From Salinicola rhizosphaerae (GTDB taxonomy: Bacteria; Pseudomonadota; Gammaproteobacteria; Pseudomonadales; Halomonadaceae), in contig NZ_BMZI01000001.1 in the NCBI RefSeq assembly GCF_014652715.1, positions 551,477 to 615,476 of the forward strand: a stretch of 64,000 bases of DNA, read 5' to 3'. Position numbers and translations under genes: made by a program. This document shows, one piece after another, positions 9,104-19,267 of this stretch (the stretch's first letter is position 1; each line of letters begins with the position of its first letter). The notes beneath the pieces were generated by a model. It saw nothing but the letters and a program-made list of their open reading frames with translations, searched no databases and had not been told where the DNA came from.

Positions 9104-9802
9104 TCAGCGATTCAGGCGCCCGCGCAAGCGCGAGACGGCCTGGCTGTGGAGCTGGCAGACGCGGGATTCACTGACGCCCAGCACCGCGCCGATCTCTTTC
9201 AGGTTGAGCTCTTCCTGATAATAGAGGCCGAGCAGCAGTTTCTCGCGCTCGGGTAAGGCATCAATCGCCTCCATCAGCCGCGCCCGATTGCTCTCGTCGA
9301 GCAGCGCTTCAAACGGCGAGGCCGTGGCGCTCTCGCTCGCAGTGGTCACCCCGTTCTCGCTGTCGGCCTCGTCGTAAGCGAGCAGAAAGCCATTGTTGGC
9401 GTCGTTCAGCAACTGATGATACTCATCGCGCGAGATGCCCATTTCATCGGCGATCTCCCGCTCATCGGGCGCCCGGCCCAGGCGCTGCTCGAGTCGGCTG
9501 GTGGCCTGATCCATGGCGCGAGCGTTGCGGCGTACGCTGCGTGGCATCCAGTCCCGGCTGCGCAACTCGTCGATCATCGCGCCGCGAATTCGCTGGTTGG
9601 CGTAGGTCGAGAAGCTTGCCCCCTGCCCATCGTCGTAGCGCCCCATCGCATCCAGCAGGCCAAGCATGCCGGCCTGCACGAGATCGTCGAGTTCCACGCT
9701 CGCCGGCAGCCGCACCTGCAGCGAGAGTGCATGGCGCCTCACCATCGGCATGTACTGCTCGAGCAATGCCTGCTGATCGATTTTGCCCTGTGCGGTATAC
9801 AT
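9104..9802 (-). CDS. fliA: Flagellar sigma factor FliA (sigma-28)
   Basis: A 232-residue RNA polymerase sigma factor for late flagellar and chemotaxis genes. Region 2 reads DLVQAGMLGLLDAMGRYD and FSTYANQRIRGAMIDELRSRDW. Region 4 ends with the helix-turn-helix LNLKEIGAVLGVSESRVCQLHSQA. The ATG at 9802 is chosen because the protein then starts MYTAQGKIDQ and has a usual FliA length; an upstream in-frame extension of 41 residues looks non-native. Its likely targets in this window are the four GCCGATAA-type boxes before fliD, motA and the two receptor genes. Confidence 0.95.
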   Translation of the reverse strand: MYTAQGKIDQQALLEQYMPMVRRHALSLQVRLPASVELDDLVQAGMLGLLDAMGRYDDGQGASFSTYANQRIRGAMIDELRSRDWMPRSVRRNARAMDQATSRLEQRLGRAPDEREIADEMGISRDEYHQLLNDANNGFLLAYDEADSENGVTTASESATASPFEALLDESNRARLMEAIDALPEREKLLLGLYYQEELNLKEIGAVLGVSESRVCQLHSQAVSRLRGRLNR

Positions 9803-9973
9803 CGGCTTGCCTCGTGGTTCCGTTGCCCGGGTCCGCGTCGAACGCACCGAGACCCTGCCAGTCCATCTATTATGTCCGGGCGCCGCCGCCCCAAGCGGAT
9901 GAAAACCCCACGAGGAAGCGGTCATTTTGGGTTTTTGAAGCGACCGAGCGTGGGATGCGCGGCAATCCAGGCC

Positions 9974-10402
9974 TCATTGCCGATAGTTGACGGTGATCTG
10001 ACCTCGCGAGACGACCAGACTGCCGCTCAGGCCTGGCGCCGGCGGACGCTGGAATCGAAAACGGAACGGCGCATCGGCGGCGCGGCCGGCGAAACGCGCC
10101 GTCTCTCCCGCCGCCGCGGCCAGCGGCACGCAGAGTGATGCCTGACAGAGCCAGGCCCGAAGCGGGCCCGCCTGCGCCTGGGTCCGGGGCTCGATCTGAA
10201 ATGACCAGGAGACGCGATCGATGGTGCCACCGACGTGGTCGGGCGCTGAGATGGGTCGGCTCTCCAGCGGGCGCTCGGAGACGGCAATGACCTGACGCGG
10301 CAGCTCGGCCACCCAGCTCCCCGCCGCGCTCCAGACCGCCGGGCAGAACGAGGCGACGATGCCTCCTGCCAGCAGCGCGATAGCCACGCTCGCACGCCTC
10401 AA
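9974..10402 (-). CDS. flhE: Flagellar protein FlhE
   Basis: A 142-residue exported protein. The signal peptide covers about residues 1-26 (hydrophobic run ending AVWSA), and the mature part contains a close Cys pair (LCQASLC) and ends GSLVVSRGQITVNYRQ. FlhE is a periplasmic accessory of the flagellar export gate, reported in enterics to limit proton leak. It overlaps flhA by 4 nt, giving the enteric flhBAE order. The family call rests on position, length, signal peptide and the C-terminal pattern. Confidence 0.8.
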   Translation of the reverse strand: MRRASVAIALLAGGIVASFCPAVWSAAGSWVAELPRQVIAVSERPLESRPISAPDHVGGTIDRVSWSFQIEPRTQAQAGPLRAWLCQASLCVPLAAAAGETARFAGRAADAPFRFRFQRPPAPGLSGSLVVSRGQITVNYRQ

Positions 10403-12483
10403 TTGCCACCGCCAATGGTCGTCGTGACGCGCAGGTGGCGGTCATCGGGAATCTCCGCGTGAGAGAGCACCACCAGCGACTTGATCTGACGACGCAGGAA
10501 ACGCGCCAGCAACGCCCTCAAACCATGCTGGACGACCAGTACGGGCTGCTCGTCTCGGCTCTGCTGGCGCTCCACCGCCGCCGTGGTCTGCTGCATCAAT
10601 GTTTCGGCGAGACCGGGTTCCAACGCACCGCCATTGTTGAGCGCCTGACTCAGCACCTGCTCCAGTTTGGGCTCGAGACCAATGACGTTCATCGTGGCCT
10701 GACCGGGGAACCACTGCTGGGTGATGGCGCGCCCCAGCGCCACCCGGACCAGCGCCGTGAGTTCGTTGGCGTCGTTCTGCTGCGGCGCGAATTCGGCGAG
10801 CACGTCGAGAATCGTGTGCATGTCGCGAATCGGTACGTCCTCGGCAAGCAGGTTCTGCAGGATGCGCTGTACGCTGGTGAGCGGCAGCAGCTTCGGCGTG
10901 ACATCCTCGACCAGCGATTTCTGCTGATCCGCGACCTTGTCGAGCAGACGCTGAACCTCTGCCCGCCCCAGCATGTCGCCGGCATTTTCGTGCAGCAGAT
11001 GATTCAGGTGGGTGGCGATGACAGTGCTGGCATCGACAACGGTATAACCGTAGATCTGCGCCCGCTCGCGCTGGGCGGACTCGATCCACCAGGCAGTCAG
11101 GCCAAAAGCCGGATCCTGGGTCTGGGTACCCTCGACTGCGCCGGAGACCTGGCCGGGGTCGATCGCCAGCCACTTGCCGGGAAATGCCTCGGCTCGCCCG
11201 ATTTCGACGCCTTTCAAGGTGATTACATAGGTGTTGGGGCTCAACTCCAGGTTATCCCGGATATGCACCACCGAGGGCAGAAAGCCGACATCCTGAGCGA
11301 ACTTCTTGCGCACGCTCTTGATCCGCCCCAGCAGTTCGCCCTTCTGACGCTGATCGACCAGCGGTATCAGCCGATGACCGACCTCCAGCCCCAGCGTGTC
11401 CACGAGCTGCACATCGTCCCAGCTCGCCTCGGGCGTCTCCTGAACGGCGGGCGGCGCCTTCTCTTCCACGGACCGCGTCATTCGCTCCTGCTCGCGCTTG
11501 GTCATCCACCAGCCGAGCGCACCGAGGACGATGGCGAACAGCAGGAACACGACATTGGGCATGCCGGGAATCATGCCCAGCAGACCCAGCACGCCGGCGG
11601 CGAGAAACATCACGCGGGGATTGTTGAAGAGCTGACTCATCAGCTGCTGACCGACATCCTGGTCGGTATTGACCCGGGAGACCGTGACGCCGGCCGCGGT
11701 CGAGATCACCAGTGCCGGAATCTGTGCGACGAGACCATCGCCGACGGTCAGCAACGTGTAGGTCCTCGCCGCCTCGCCGAACGGCATTCCGTGTTGGGCA
11801 ACCCCGATCATCAGGCCGCCGATCAGGTTGATCACCATGATCAGCAGACCCGCCATGGCATCGCCCCGGACGAATTTGCTCGCGCCGTCCATCGAGCCGT
11901 AGAACTCGGACTCCTGATTGATTTCGGTGCGCCGGCGTCGCGCCTCGTCTTCACCGATCAGCCCCGCGTTGAGATCGGCATCGATCGCCATCTGCTTGCC
12001 GGGCATCGAGTCGAGCGTAAAACGCGCGCCGACCTCGGCGATTCGCCCCGCCCCCTTGGTGATGACCATGAAGTTGATCACGACGAGGATCAGAAACACG
12101 ACCAGGCCGACGGCGAAATTACCGCCGATGAGAAAGGCCCCGAAGGCTTCGATCACCTTGCCGGCGGCATCGCCGCCCTCATGTCCCTCCATCAGCACCA
12201 CGCGGGTGGAGGCGACGTTCAACGACAGGCGTAGCAGCGTCGAGAACAGCAGCACCGCAGGGAACGCGGCAAAGTCCAGCGGCTTTTCGGTGAACATGCT
12301 CACCAGCAACACCATGATCGACAGCGCGATGTTGAAGGTGAAGAAAAGATCCAGCGCGAACGGCGGCAGCGGCAGGATCATCATGCTCAGAATCATGATG
12401 ATCAGCACCGGACCGGCCAGTACCTTGAGCTGAGTGTCCCCCGGCCACTTGCGTTGGCCGAACCATTGGGTCAGCGCATTCAT
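10399..12483 (-). CDS. flhA: Flagellar export gate protein FlhA
   Basis: A 694-residue protein of the flagellar type III export apparatus. The N-terminal half has about eight membrane spans. Between them is the highly conserved FHIPEP-family cytoplasmic loop (GAGRIAEVGARFTLDSMPGKQMAIDADLNAGLI, split by residues 145-180). The C-terminal cytosolic domain (about 345-694) binds chaperone-substrate complexes. It overlaps flhB upstream (4 nt) and flhE downstream (4 nt). Length matches the family (about 690-700). Confidence 0.97.
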   Translation of the reverse strand: MNALTQWFGQRKWPGDTQLKVLAGPVLIIMILSMMILPLPPFALDLFFTFNIALSIMVLLVSMFTEKPLDFAAFPAVLLFSTLLRLSLNVASTRVVLMEGHEGGDAAGKVIEAFGAFLIGGNFAVGLVVFLILVVINFMVITKGAGRIAEVGARFTLDSMPGKQMAIDADLNAGLIGEDEARRRRTEINQESEFYGSMDGASKFVRGDAMAGLLIMVINLIGGLMIGVAQHGMPFGEAARTYTLLTVGDGLVAQIPALVISTAAGVTVSRVNTDQDVGQQLMSQLFNNPRVMFLAAGVLGLLGMIPGMPNVVFLLFAIVLGALGWWMTKREQERMTRSVEEKAPPAVQETPEASWDDVQLVDTLGLEVGHRLIPLVDQRQKGELLGRIKSVRKKFAQDVGFLPSVVHIRDNLELSPNTYVITLKGVEIGRAEAFPGKWLAIDPGQVSGAVEGTQTQDPAFGLTAWWIESAQRERAQIYGYTVVDASTVIATHLNHLLHENAGDMLGRAEVQRLLDKVADQQKSLVEDVTPKLLPLTSVQRILQNLLAEDVPIRDMHTILDVLAEFAPQQNDANELTALVRVALGRAITQQWFPGQATMNVIGLEPKLEQVLSQALNNGGALEPGLAETLMQQTTAAVERQQSRDEQPVLVVQHGLRALLARFLRRQIKSLVVLSHAEIPDDRHLRVTTTIGGGN

Positions 12484-13646
12484 GGTGTCTCCTCGGATGC
12501 CGCCGGTGCGGTCTGGTCATCTAATGCCGGCGGAACCGGCAGGTCGGTCGGTGTCGGCGGCGCATCGCCGCCCTCGACCGCAATCTGCTTCAAGCGGAAC
12601 GCCCAGGCGAGGACCTCGGCCACGGCCGTGTAGAGATCCCCCGGAATTTCCTGGTCGAGATCAACGTGGTGATAGAGCGCGCGTGCCAGCGGCGGCGCCT
12701 CGAGCCGTGGCACGTCGGCTTCGTCACCCAGTTCGCGGATCTTGGCGGCGACGTGGTCCGCCCCCTTCGCCACGACCCGGGGCGCCGACATCGCGTCCTG
12801 GTCGTAGCTAAGCGCAACGGCGTAGTGGGTCGGATTGGTCACGATCACGTCGGCCGTCGGCACCTTGCTCATCATTCGACGGCGGGCCATGGCCTGCTGC
12901 TGGGAACGAATACGGCCCTTCACGTGCGGGTCGCCCTCGCTCTCCTTGTGCTCCTGGCGGATATCCTCCCGACTCATGCGCAGCTTCTTGTGGTGGCTCC
13001 AGAGCTGATAAGGCACATCGATCAGAATCACCACGATCATCGAGGTCACGATCAGCGCACAACCGACCGCCGCCAGCCGCATCGCCGTCGCCAGCGCCTG
13101 CTGGATCGGCATCTCCATCAGTGCCACGAGCGTGTCGCGGTGGGACCACAGGTAGACGACACCGACCCCACCGACCAGCACCGACTTGGCAATCGCTTTC
13201 GCCAGCTCCGCGAGCGCCTGCGTCGAGAACTGCCGCTTCAACCCCTTCAACGGGTTGAGCTTGCTGAACTGCGGCTTCAACGATTTGGCCGAGATCAACC
13301 AGCCACCCAGCAGGGTCGGGCCGAGTATCGCCGCAACGGCAAACAGCAAAAATAGCGGCAGCAGTGCGATGAGCGTACGTTGGCCTAGCGTCCAGATATG
13401 GCTGAGCATCCTGGCACTGTCGAACGCCAGGCTCCGGTCGAAGATGAAGGCCTGTTCCATGACCAGGCCGAGCTCGTCATAGAGATGGCCGCCTAGCGTC
13501 CATAGTCCCAGCACGCCACTGGCCAACAGCAGAAAGGTCGCCAGTTCCCGAGACCTGGCGACCTGGCCCTCTTCACGCGCCTTTTCGAGACGCCTTGCCG
13601 TCGCCGGCTCCGTCTTTTCCTGGTCGCTGTCGTTCTGCTCTGCCAA
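12480..13646 (-). CDS. flhB: Flagellar export switch protein FlhB
   Basis: A 388-residue protein with four membrane spans and a C-terminal cytosolic domain. The autocleavage motif NPTH is at 271-274; cleavage between N271 and P272 switches export from rod/hook to filament substrates in this family. The N-terminus (EKTEPATARRLEKAREEGQVARSREL) is the family hallmark. It is the first gene of flhBAE. The 228-bp spacer to cheZ contains a degenerate tandem repeat and may also hold an FlhDC-dependent promoter. Confidence 0.97.
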   Translation of the reverse strand: MAEQNDSDQEKTEPATARRLEKAREEGQVARSRELATFLLLASGVLGLWTLGGHLYDELGLVMEQAFIFDRSLAFDSARMLSHIWTLGQRTLIALLPLFLLFAVAAILGPTLLGGWLISAKSLKPQFSKLNPLKGLKRQFSTQALAELAKAIAKSVLVGGVGVVYLWSHRDTLVALMEMPIQQALATAMRLAAVGCALIVTSMIVVILIDVPYQLWSHHKKLRMSREDIRQEHKESEGDPHVKGRIRSQQQAMARRRMMSKVPTADVIVTNPTHYAVALSYDQDAMSAPRVVAKGADHVAAKIRELGDEADVPRLEAPPLARALYHHVDLDQEIPGDLYTAVAEVLAWAFRLKQIAVEGGDAPPTPTDLPVPPALDDQTAPAASEETP

Positions 13647-13741
13647 GCACGCGCTCCGCTCGTGTCCACGAGATCTCTGTCAGAGCGACATTGTGCGGGC
13701 AGCAAAGGGGGAATAAAGGAAGAAATAGCAGGACGAACTGC

Positions 13742-13838
13742 CTGCTATTTCAAGAGGCAAGCGAACTGGCTCAAGAGAGAAGCGAGCTGGATCAGGAGGG
13801 GCGCGCTGGTTCAAGAGCCAAGCGCGCTGGTGCACAAG
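13742..13838. repeat. Degenerate 19-21-bp tandem repeat in the cheZ-flhB spacer
   Basis: Four imperfect copies lie head to tail: 13759-13779, 13780-13800, 13801-13819 and 13820-13838. All share a core like GCG(A/C)(A/G)CTGG followed by TCAAGAG or a variant. A fifth partial copy sits at 13742-13758. The repeats are too degenerate and too tightly packed for CRISPR. Confidence 0.7.
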
Positions 13839-13874
13839 TGGAGAAAGAAGGCAAGCCCTTCGCTTTCCGGGATC

Positions 13875-14540
13875 TCAAAATCCCAGACTGTCGAGCAGGT
13901 CATCGACCTGATCCTGATTGCTGACGACGTCGGCCGCCTGCGGATTGATCTGCGGGCCATTAAGCAGAGAGCTCTGCCCGGTACTCGCCGGCGCAGGCTT
14001 CTCACGGCGCTCTGCACCTTCCGGCGCATTGTCGATCAGCACCTGCAGCAACTGCTGTTCGATCTCCCGGATGACGTCCATCATCTTCTTGATGACCTGA
14101 CCCGTCAGATCCTGAAAGTCCTGAGCCATCATGATTTCGAGAAGCTGTGCGTTGGTCGCACTGGTCTGCGCGGGAATCCCCTGCAGGTAGCTTCGCGTAT
14201 CGCTGACCAGAGCCTTGGCTTCGTCGAGCGCTTTGGGTTCGGCGAACCACCCGGCCCAGCGCTTGTCGAGTTCGATGGCGTCACGCTCCATCGCGTTCTG
14301 CAGCGGTTGAGCATTGTCGATGGCATTCAACGCGCGCTCGGCTGCCTGTTCGGTCATCGAGGCGACGTAGCTGAGCCGATCCCGCGCGTCCGGTATGGCC
14401 TGCGCGGCCTTTTCGACTTCTTTGTCGAGCCCCAGCTCGCGCATGTTATCGCGGAGCATGCGCGTCAGATGACCGATACGCCGGATCAGATCGTCCGGCG
14501 CCGCCTCTGCAACGGCGGCTTGAGGGTTGGCACCACTCAT
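13875..14540 (-). CDS. cheZ: CheY-P phosphatase CheZ
   Basis: A 221-residue helical protein that speeds dephosphorylation of CheY-P. The catalytic segment [12 protein letters not shown] carries D144 and Q148, corresponding to E. coli D143/Q147. The C-terminal [13 protein letters not shown] is the CheY-binding peptide that follows a flexible linker. It lies 19 nt after cheY. Its presence matches a flagellar control circuit of the enteric kind. Confidence 0.96.
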   Translation of the reverse strand: MSGANPQAAVAEAAPDDLIRRIGHLTRMLRDNMRELGLDKEVEKAAQAIPDARDRLSYVASMTEQAAERALNAIDNAQPLQNAMERDAIELDKRWAGWFAEPKALDEAKALVSDTRSYLQGIPAQTSATNAQLLEIMMAQDFQDLTGQVIKKMMDVIREIEQQLLQVLIDNAPEGAERREKPAPASTGQSSLLNGPQINPQAADVVSNQDQVDDLLDSLGF

Positions 14541-14559
14541 GATCTTCCCTCCGGGATTG

Positions 14560-14949
14560 TTATTGGCCCAGCTTTTCGAAGATCTTGTTCAGCTTCTCTT
14601 CGAGCGTCGCGGCGGTGAAGGGCTTGACCACGTAGCCGTTGGCGCCGGCCTGTGCTGCGGCGATAATGTTCTCTTTCTTCGCCTCGGCCGTCACCATCAG
14701 CACCGGCAGGGAAGAGAGCGCCGAGTCTTGCCGGATCTCCTTGAGCATCTCGAGACCGTCGAGATTCGGCATGTTCCAGTCCGAGACCACGAACTCGAAC
14801 CCGCCCGCCCGCAGCTTGGTCAGCGCTTCCTGGCCATCCTCGGCCTCTTCTACATTCTCGAAACCCAGCTCCTTGAGCAGGCTGCGAACGATCCGGCGCA
14901 TGGTCGGAAAGTCGTCCACTACCAGAATGCGCATGTTCTTGTCGGCCAT
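14560..14949 (-). CDS. cheY: Chemotaxis response regulator CheY
   Basis: A 129-residue stand-alone receiver domain. The acid pocket is D12/D13, the phosphorylation site is D57 in [12 protein letters not shown], the conserved Thr is in [10 protein letters not shown] and the Lys is in YVVKPF. Phosphorylated by CheA, it binds the flagellar switch protein FliM. It lies between cheB and cheZ in the cheRBYZ run, with a 60-nt gap after cheB. Confidence 0.97.
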   Translation of the reverse strand: MADKNMRILVVDDFPTMRRIVRSLLKELGFENVEEAEDGQEALTKLRAGGFEFVVSDWNMPNLDGLEMLKEIRQDSALSSLPVLMVTAEAKKENIIAAAQAGANGYVVKPFTAATLEEKLNKIFEKLGQ

Positions 14950-15009
14950 CGTTTCCTCACTGATTCGTTGAACTGCATGAATGCGTTATCGGCAGCAGCG
15001 CGGCCGACT

Positions 15010-16074
15010 TTATACGCGCTGCGCTCGGCCCGAGCTCTGCATCTGCTGGACTAGGTGCCGGGCAATGTCCGGCAGCGCAATCACTTCGTCTGCCCCGCCG
15101 AGCGCGATGGCTTCCTTCGGCATGCCGAAGACCACACAGCTCGCCTCATCCTGCGCAACAGTGTGCGCGCCTGCCTCGCGCATCTTGACGAGCCCGGCAG
15201 CGCCATCGCGCCCCATGCCGGTAAGAATCACACCCAGCGCATTGCGGCCAGCGCACTGGGCGGCAGAGTCGAACAGCACATCGACCGAAGGTCGGTGGCG
15301 ATTTACCGGGGGGCCGTCATCGAGCGCGATGACGTAATTGGCGCCAGAGCGCTTGAGCTGCATGTGCCAATCGCCGGGAGCAATGTAGACATGCCCGGGC
15401 AGAACCCGCTCCCCGTTCTCAGCCTCCTTGACCGTGACACGACACAGGCGATCCAGACGCTCGGCGAATGAGCGTGTAAAGCCGCCCGGCATGTGCTGAG
15501 TGATCAAGATGGCGGGGCTGTTGGCCGGTAGCGGTTCCAGGACCTGACGTATGGCTTCCGTGCCGCCGGTTGAGGCGCCGATGATCACGATTTTCTCGCT
15601 GGAGAGCATCGGTGCTCGGATGACTTCGCGCGGCGGCTGGTGCTGCGCCGCCTGCTGCTGTTGCCGAGGCCGGGACTGCGCTGCCGCGCGGATCTTGTCG
15701 GCGATCATGCCGGCGTACTCGAGCATACCGTCGCGGATTCCAACCTCGGGCTTGGCGACGAAATCGACGGCACCCAATTCCAACGCCTTCAGCGTGATCT
15801 CGGAGCCTCGCTGGGTCAGGGAAGAGACCATCAGCACCGGCATCGGGCGTAAACGCATGAGTCGCTCGAGAAAATCGAGCCCGTCCATCCGCGGCATCTC
15901 TACATCTAGCGTCAAGACGTCCGGGTTGTGGCGCTTGATCAGATCGCGCGCCACCAACGGGTCAGGTGCTGTCGCGACGACCTTCATGTCCGGCTGAGCA
16001 TCGATGATCTTGGTCATCAGGTCGCGGATCAGCGCTGAGTCATCGACGCAGAGCACTTTAATCGGTGATGGCAT
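15010..16074 (-). CDS. cheB: Receptor methylesterase/glutamine deamidase CheB
   Basis: A 354-residue protein with an N-terminal receiver domain (D57 phosphorylation site in [12 protein letters not shown]) and a C-terminal methylesterase domain. The catalytic triad motifs are visible: Ser in [12 protein letters not shown], His in [10 protein letters not shown], Asp in [11 protein letters not shown] Gln-rich linker ([12 protein letters not shown]) joins the domains. It removes methyl groups from the receptors after activation by CheA and follows cheR by 3 nt. Confidence 0.97.
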   Translation of the reverse strand: MPSPIKVLCVDDSALIRDLMTKIIDAQPDMKVVATAPDPLVARDLIKRHNPDVLTLDVEMPRMDGLDFLERLMRLRPMPVLMVSSLTQRGSEITLKALELGAVDFVAKPEVGIRDGMLEYAGMIADKIRAAAQSRPRQQQQAAQHQPPREVIRAPMLSSEKIVIIGASTGGTEAIRQVLEPLPANSPAILITQHMPGGFTRSFAERLDRLCRVTVKEAENGERVLPGHVYIAPGDWHMQLKRSGANYVIALDDGPPVNRHRPSVDVLFDSAAQCAGRNALGVILTGMGRDGAAGLVKMREAGAHTVAQDEASCVVFGMPKEAIALGGADEVIALPDIARHLVQQMQSSGRAQRV

Positions 16075-16077
16075 CGG

Positions 16078-16995
16078 TCACTTCCTTACGACGGGGTTCG
16101 ATGATCGATCGGCGGCCAAGGCGTAGACGGTTTGCCCACGCAACCGAAACGTCTTGTCCAGAAACGAGAAGTTTTCCGAGTGACCGGCGAACAGCAGGCC
16201 ATCCGGCTTGAGGTGTGCCGCGAAGCGTTTGAGAATTTCGATTTGATTCTGTTTATCGAAATAAATCATTACATTACGGCAAAATATGACATCAAAGGGC
16301 CCGTTGATTGCCCAGCTATTGCCAATCAAGTTGAGCTGGCGATAGTCGATCATGCCGGCGATCTCCGGCCTCACTCTCGCCTTGCCGGCCTGCGCGCCGC
16401 TGCCTCGCTGGAAAAAACGGCGACAACGGGTTTCACCGAGCTTCTCGACCACCTCCAGCGGATAGACGCCCAAGCGGGCTTTACCCAGTGCCTCGGTGTC
16501 GATATCGGTCGCCAGAATCTTGACCTGAGACGCGGCGCTACCGAGGGTCTCGTGAACCGTCATCGCCAGCGAGTAGGGCTCCTCACCGGTCGAGGCGCCG
16601 GCGCACCAGATGCGAATTCCCGGTCCTCGTCGAAGGATTTCCTCGGCCAACACGGGAAAATGATGCGCTTCCCGGAAAAAAGCGGTGAGATTCGTGGTCA
16701 AGGCATTGGTGAAAGCCTCCCACTCGGGGGAGTCAGGCGCGGCATCGAGCTGCGCCAGATAGTCGCCGAAACGGGTCAGGCCCTGCAGTCGCAGGCGCTT
16801 GGCCAGGCGGCTGTAAACCATTTCACGCTTGTTATCGGCCATGACGATACCGGCACGGCGATAGATCAGGTCTCGCACCCGCTCGAAGTCTCTCGACGTG
16901 AAGTCAAGATCCCGCGCGAAAGTGACGGCGCCCCCTTCCTCTGCCCCGTAAACGGGTGTGAACTGCGAGACCGGTGTTTTCAAAATGCCTCCCAC
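16078..16995 (-). CDS. cheR: Receptor methyltransferase CheR
   Basis: An SAM-dependent methyltransferase of about 301-305 residues acting on receptor glutamates. The N-terminal helical domain contains [20 protein letters not shown]; the SAM domain has [14 protein letters not shown] and [12 protein letters not shown]. Start: GTG 16995 gives 305 residues but has poor spacing to a ribosome binding site. TTG 16983 gives 301, has GGGAGG just upstream and overlaps the receptor stop as TTGA, which would couple translation. The adjacent receptor ends in a CheR-docking pentapeptide. Confidence 0.95.
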   Translation of the reverse strand: MGGILKTPVSQFTPVYGAEEGGAVTFARDLDFTSRDFERVRDLIYRRAGIVMADNKREMVYSRLAKRLRLQGLTRFGDYLAQLDAAPDSPEWEAFTNALTTNLTAFFREAHHFPVLAEEILRRGPGIRIWCAGASTGEEPYSLAMTVHETLGSAASQVKILATDIDTEALGKARLGVYPLEVVEKLGETRCRRFFQRGSGAQAGKARVRPEIAGMIDYRQLNLIGNSWAINGPFDVIFCRNVMIYFDKQNQIEILKRFAAHLKPDGLLFAGHSENFSFLDKTFRLRGQTVYALAADRSSNPVVRK

Positions 16996-19148
16996 TCCTC
17001 ATTGTCGTCCGTCACCGCGCGTGGGCGATCCGGACGCGCGAGGGCCGCCGGTTTCGCTGTCTGCGCAACCTGATGCTTGGATCCCGTGATTTCCGCAGGC
17101 GCCTCTTGTCGCACGACCTGCTCCGCGCCGGTGCCGGCCAGACGAAAGACGGCAATCGACATCGCCAGGTGCTCGACGCTGGCGCGAAGCTTGGCGGCGG
17201 AGGCTGCCGAGGTCTGCACGCGTTCGGCATTTTGCTGCGTCACTTCGTCCATCTGCGAGACGGCCTGGCTGATCTGCTGAATGCCGCTCGTCTGCTCTTC
17301 CGACGCCGCGGAAATTTCGCTGATGATGTCGTTGACTCGCGTGACCGCGTTCACCACTTCCTCGATCGATCCTTCGGCCTGGCGGACCAGGTCGGCACCG
17401 TGAGTCACCTCCTGCGTCGAGCCATCGATGAGGTTGCGGATCTCCTTGGCGGCATCGGCGCTGCGACTGGCCAGATTTCGCACTTCGCCAGCGACGACCG
17501 CAAAGCCACGTCCCTGCTCACCAGCCCGAGCCGCTTCGACAGAGGCGTTCAGCGCCAGGATATTGGTCTGGAAGGCGATCGAGTCGATAACGCCGACGAT
17601 ATCGGCAACCTTCTGTGAACTGTCGGTAATGCGCCCCATGGTATCGACGACCTGTCCCATCACCTGGCCGCTACGACGCACGGTATCGGTCGCCCCGTCG
17701 GCGAGCTGGCTCGCCTGGCGCGCGTTATCGGCGTTCTGTTTCACCGTCGCCGTCATCTGCTCCATGCTGCTCGCGGTCTCGGCCAGCGATGCCGCCTGCT
17801 GCTCGGTGCGTGACGAGAGATCTTCGTTGCCGCGGGCGATATCGCGCGTGGCGGGCTTCACCACGGCGACGTTGCCGTTGACGTCGCCGACGATGGTGTC
17901 GAGACTCTTGCGCATGCGATTGAGCGCGCCGGTCAACTGCCCGATTTCATCGTTGCCCCGCTGTGACAGCGTCGCCGCCAGATTGCCGGCAGCGATCTGC
18001 AGCGCGAAGTCGAGTGCTTCACGCAGCGGGCGCAGGGATGCGCGTATCGTCGCCACTCCCATGATGATCAAGATCAACGCGCCGAAGACGAGCAGCGCGA
18101 CCAGCGTTATCAGGATCGTTTTCTGCTCTTCGGCCGCACTGGTGGCCATCGATGCACCCGTCTGGCGCTTCTGGTCGACCAGTGCGTTGAGGTCGGCACT
18201 GAATTGATCGCTACTGCCTTTCAGCACGTCGTTGTAAGCCACGTAGGCCTGGTAGAAATCGCCACTGTCAAGCGCCGTCATTACCGCACCTAACCCCTTG
18301 TCGAGATAGGTGTCGAGATCGCCCGCGAAGGTTTCGGCGGCCGGTGTCTGGTTGGAGGGGCGATTCTGGTAGAAAGCGTTCCAGACGCCGGTGAGTTCCG
18401 CCTTGAGCGCATCGACTTTTTGCGCCACCGGCTTCATGTCGGTCGCCATGGGGTTACTGACTGGCTTGTCGACCAGCGCCCGGCCTTTGGACATCAGCTG
18501 GTCGATCTGCTGCAGCCTGGCCAGATCTTCCATACCATTCCGGGTCAATTGTTGTAGACGTTGACCATCCGACTGCAAGGCATACAGCGAGATACCACCG
18601 CTGATCGCCAGCACGATGAGCGCGAGCGCCATCATCGAGATCAGACGCCCCTTCAGCGAGCGAAAGCTGATGCGCTTGAGAGTTGCCACGGGGCCACGCG
18701 GCTTCAGCGTCCCTCGCTGTAGCGAAACCCCTTTGCGCCGGCCGGCCAGCAGCCGCGGGTAGTAGGTTTCTGCGACCTTGCGTTGCTTTTCGTCGACCTT
18801 GACCCGCACCGAGGTATAGCCGGCGACCTGGCCGGCGTCCATGATCGGCGTGACCGTCGACTGCACCCAGTAAAAGCTACCGTCCTTGCGGCGATTCTTG
18901 ATCACGCCGGACCAGGTCTGCTGATGCTCGAGCGTCTGCCACAGATTGGCGAAGGCGGCCGGCGGCATATCCGGGTGGCGCACGATGTTGTGCGGTGACC
19001 CGATCAGCTCCTCCCGATCGAAGCCGCTGACGCGAATGAAGGCGGGATTGGCGTACGTGATTCGCCCCTTCATGTCCGTGCGAGAAATCAGATAGTCGTC
19101 GTCGGTCAGCGTGAATTCGTGATCGGTCACCGGCTGGTTGTGTCGCAT
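16980..19148 (-). CDS. Methyl-accepting chemotaxis protein with Aer-type PAS and periplasmic domain
   Basis: A 722-residue receptor. An N-terminal PAS domain (about 12-120) resembles the Aer FAD-binding PAS ([36 protein letters not shown]). TM1 is about 167-190, a helical periplasmic domain of about 150 residues follows, and TM2 is about 345-367. HAMP and a long signalling domain come next, with the tip [24 protein letters not shown]. The C-terminus EEWEAF matches the xWxxF CheR/CheB-docking pentapeptide. It has its own sigma-28 promoter and leads cheRBYZ. PAS plus a full periplasmic domain suggests sensing on both sides of the membrane; ligand unknown. Confidence 0.93.
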   Translation of the reverse strand: MRHNQPVTDHEFTLTDDDYLISRTDMKGRITYANPAFIRVSGFDREELIGSPHNIVRHPDMPPAAFANLWQTLEHQQTWSGVIKNRRKDGSFYWVQSTVTPIMDAGQVAGYTSVRVKVDEKQRKVAETYYPRLLAGRRKGVSLQRGTLKPRGPVATLKRISFRSLKGRLISMMALALIVLAISGGISLYALQSDGQRLQQLTRNGMEDLARLQQIDQLMSKGRALVDKPVSNPMATDMKPVAQKVDALKAELTGVWNAFYQNRPSNQTPAAETFAGDLDTYLDKGLGAVMTALDSGDFYQAYVAYNDVLKGSSDQFSADLNALVDQKRQTGASMATSAAEEQKTILITLVALLVFGALILIIMGVATIRASLRPLREALDFALQIAAGNLAATLSQRGNDEIGQLTGALNRMRKSLDTIVGDVNGNVAVVKPATRDIARGNEDLSSRTEQQAASLAETASSMEQMTATVKQNADNARQASQLADGATDTVRRSGQVMGQVVDTMGRITDSSQKVADIVGVIDSIAFQTNILALNASVEAARAGEQGRGFAVVAGEVRNLASRSADAAKEIRNLIDGSTQEVTHGADLVRQAEGSIEEVVNAVTRVNDIISEISAASEEQTSGIQQISQAVSQMDEVTQQNAERVQTSAASAAKLRASVEHLAMSIAVFRLAGTGAEQVVRQEAPAEITGSKHQVAQTAKPAALARPDRPRAVTDDNEEWEAF

Positions 19149-19225
19149 CGCTGTATCCCTGGCATTGTTATGTCTCGCACCGACCGGCCGACGGTGAATC
19201 GACCAGCGTACCCATTACGGAAGGG

Positions 19226-19252
19226 TTATCGGCCGCCCGGACTCAAGCTTGA
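19226..19252 (-). promoter_or_regulatory. Sigma-28 promoter for the PAS receptor and cheRBYZ
   Basis: On the minus strand this reads TCAAGCTT, 11 nt, GCCGATAA. The -10 is a perfect match to the enteric FliA consensus TAAAGTTT-N11-GCCGATAA and the spacing is exact. It leaves a leader of about 70 nt before the start at 19148. Confidence 0.85.
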
Positions 19253-19267
19253 GCCCGGGGGGGCCAT

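Noticed and set aside
9803..9925. N-terminal extension of FliA by 41 residues
   Set aside because: The extension is Arg/Gly/Thr-rich and not FliA-like; the ATG at 9802 gives the family-typical length and start.
10435..12234. 599-codon open frame antisense to flhA
   Set aside because: A shadow frame; flhA is unmistakable and the antisense product is low-complexity.
13742..13838. CRISPR array
   Set aside because: The repeat units are contiguous, with no unique spacers, too short and too degenerate, and no cas genes are nearby.
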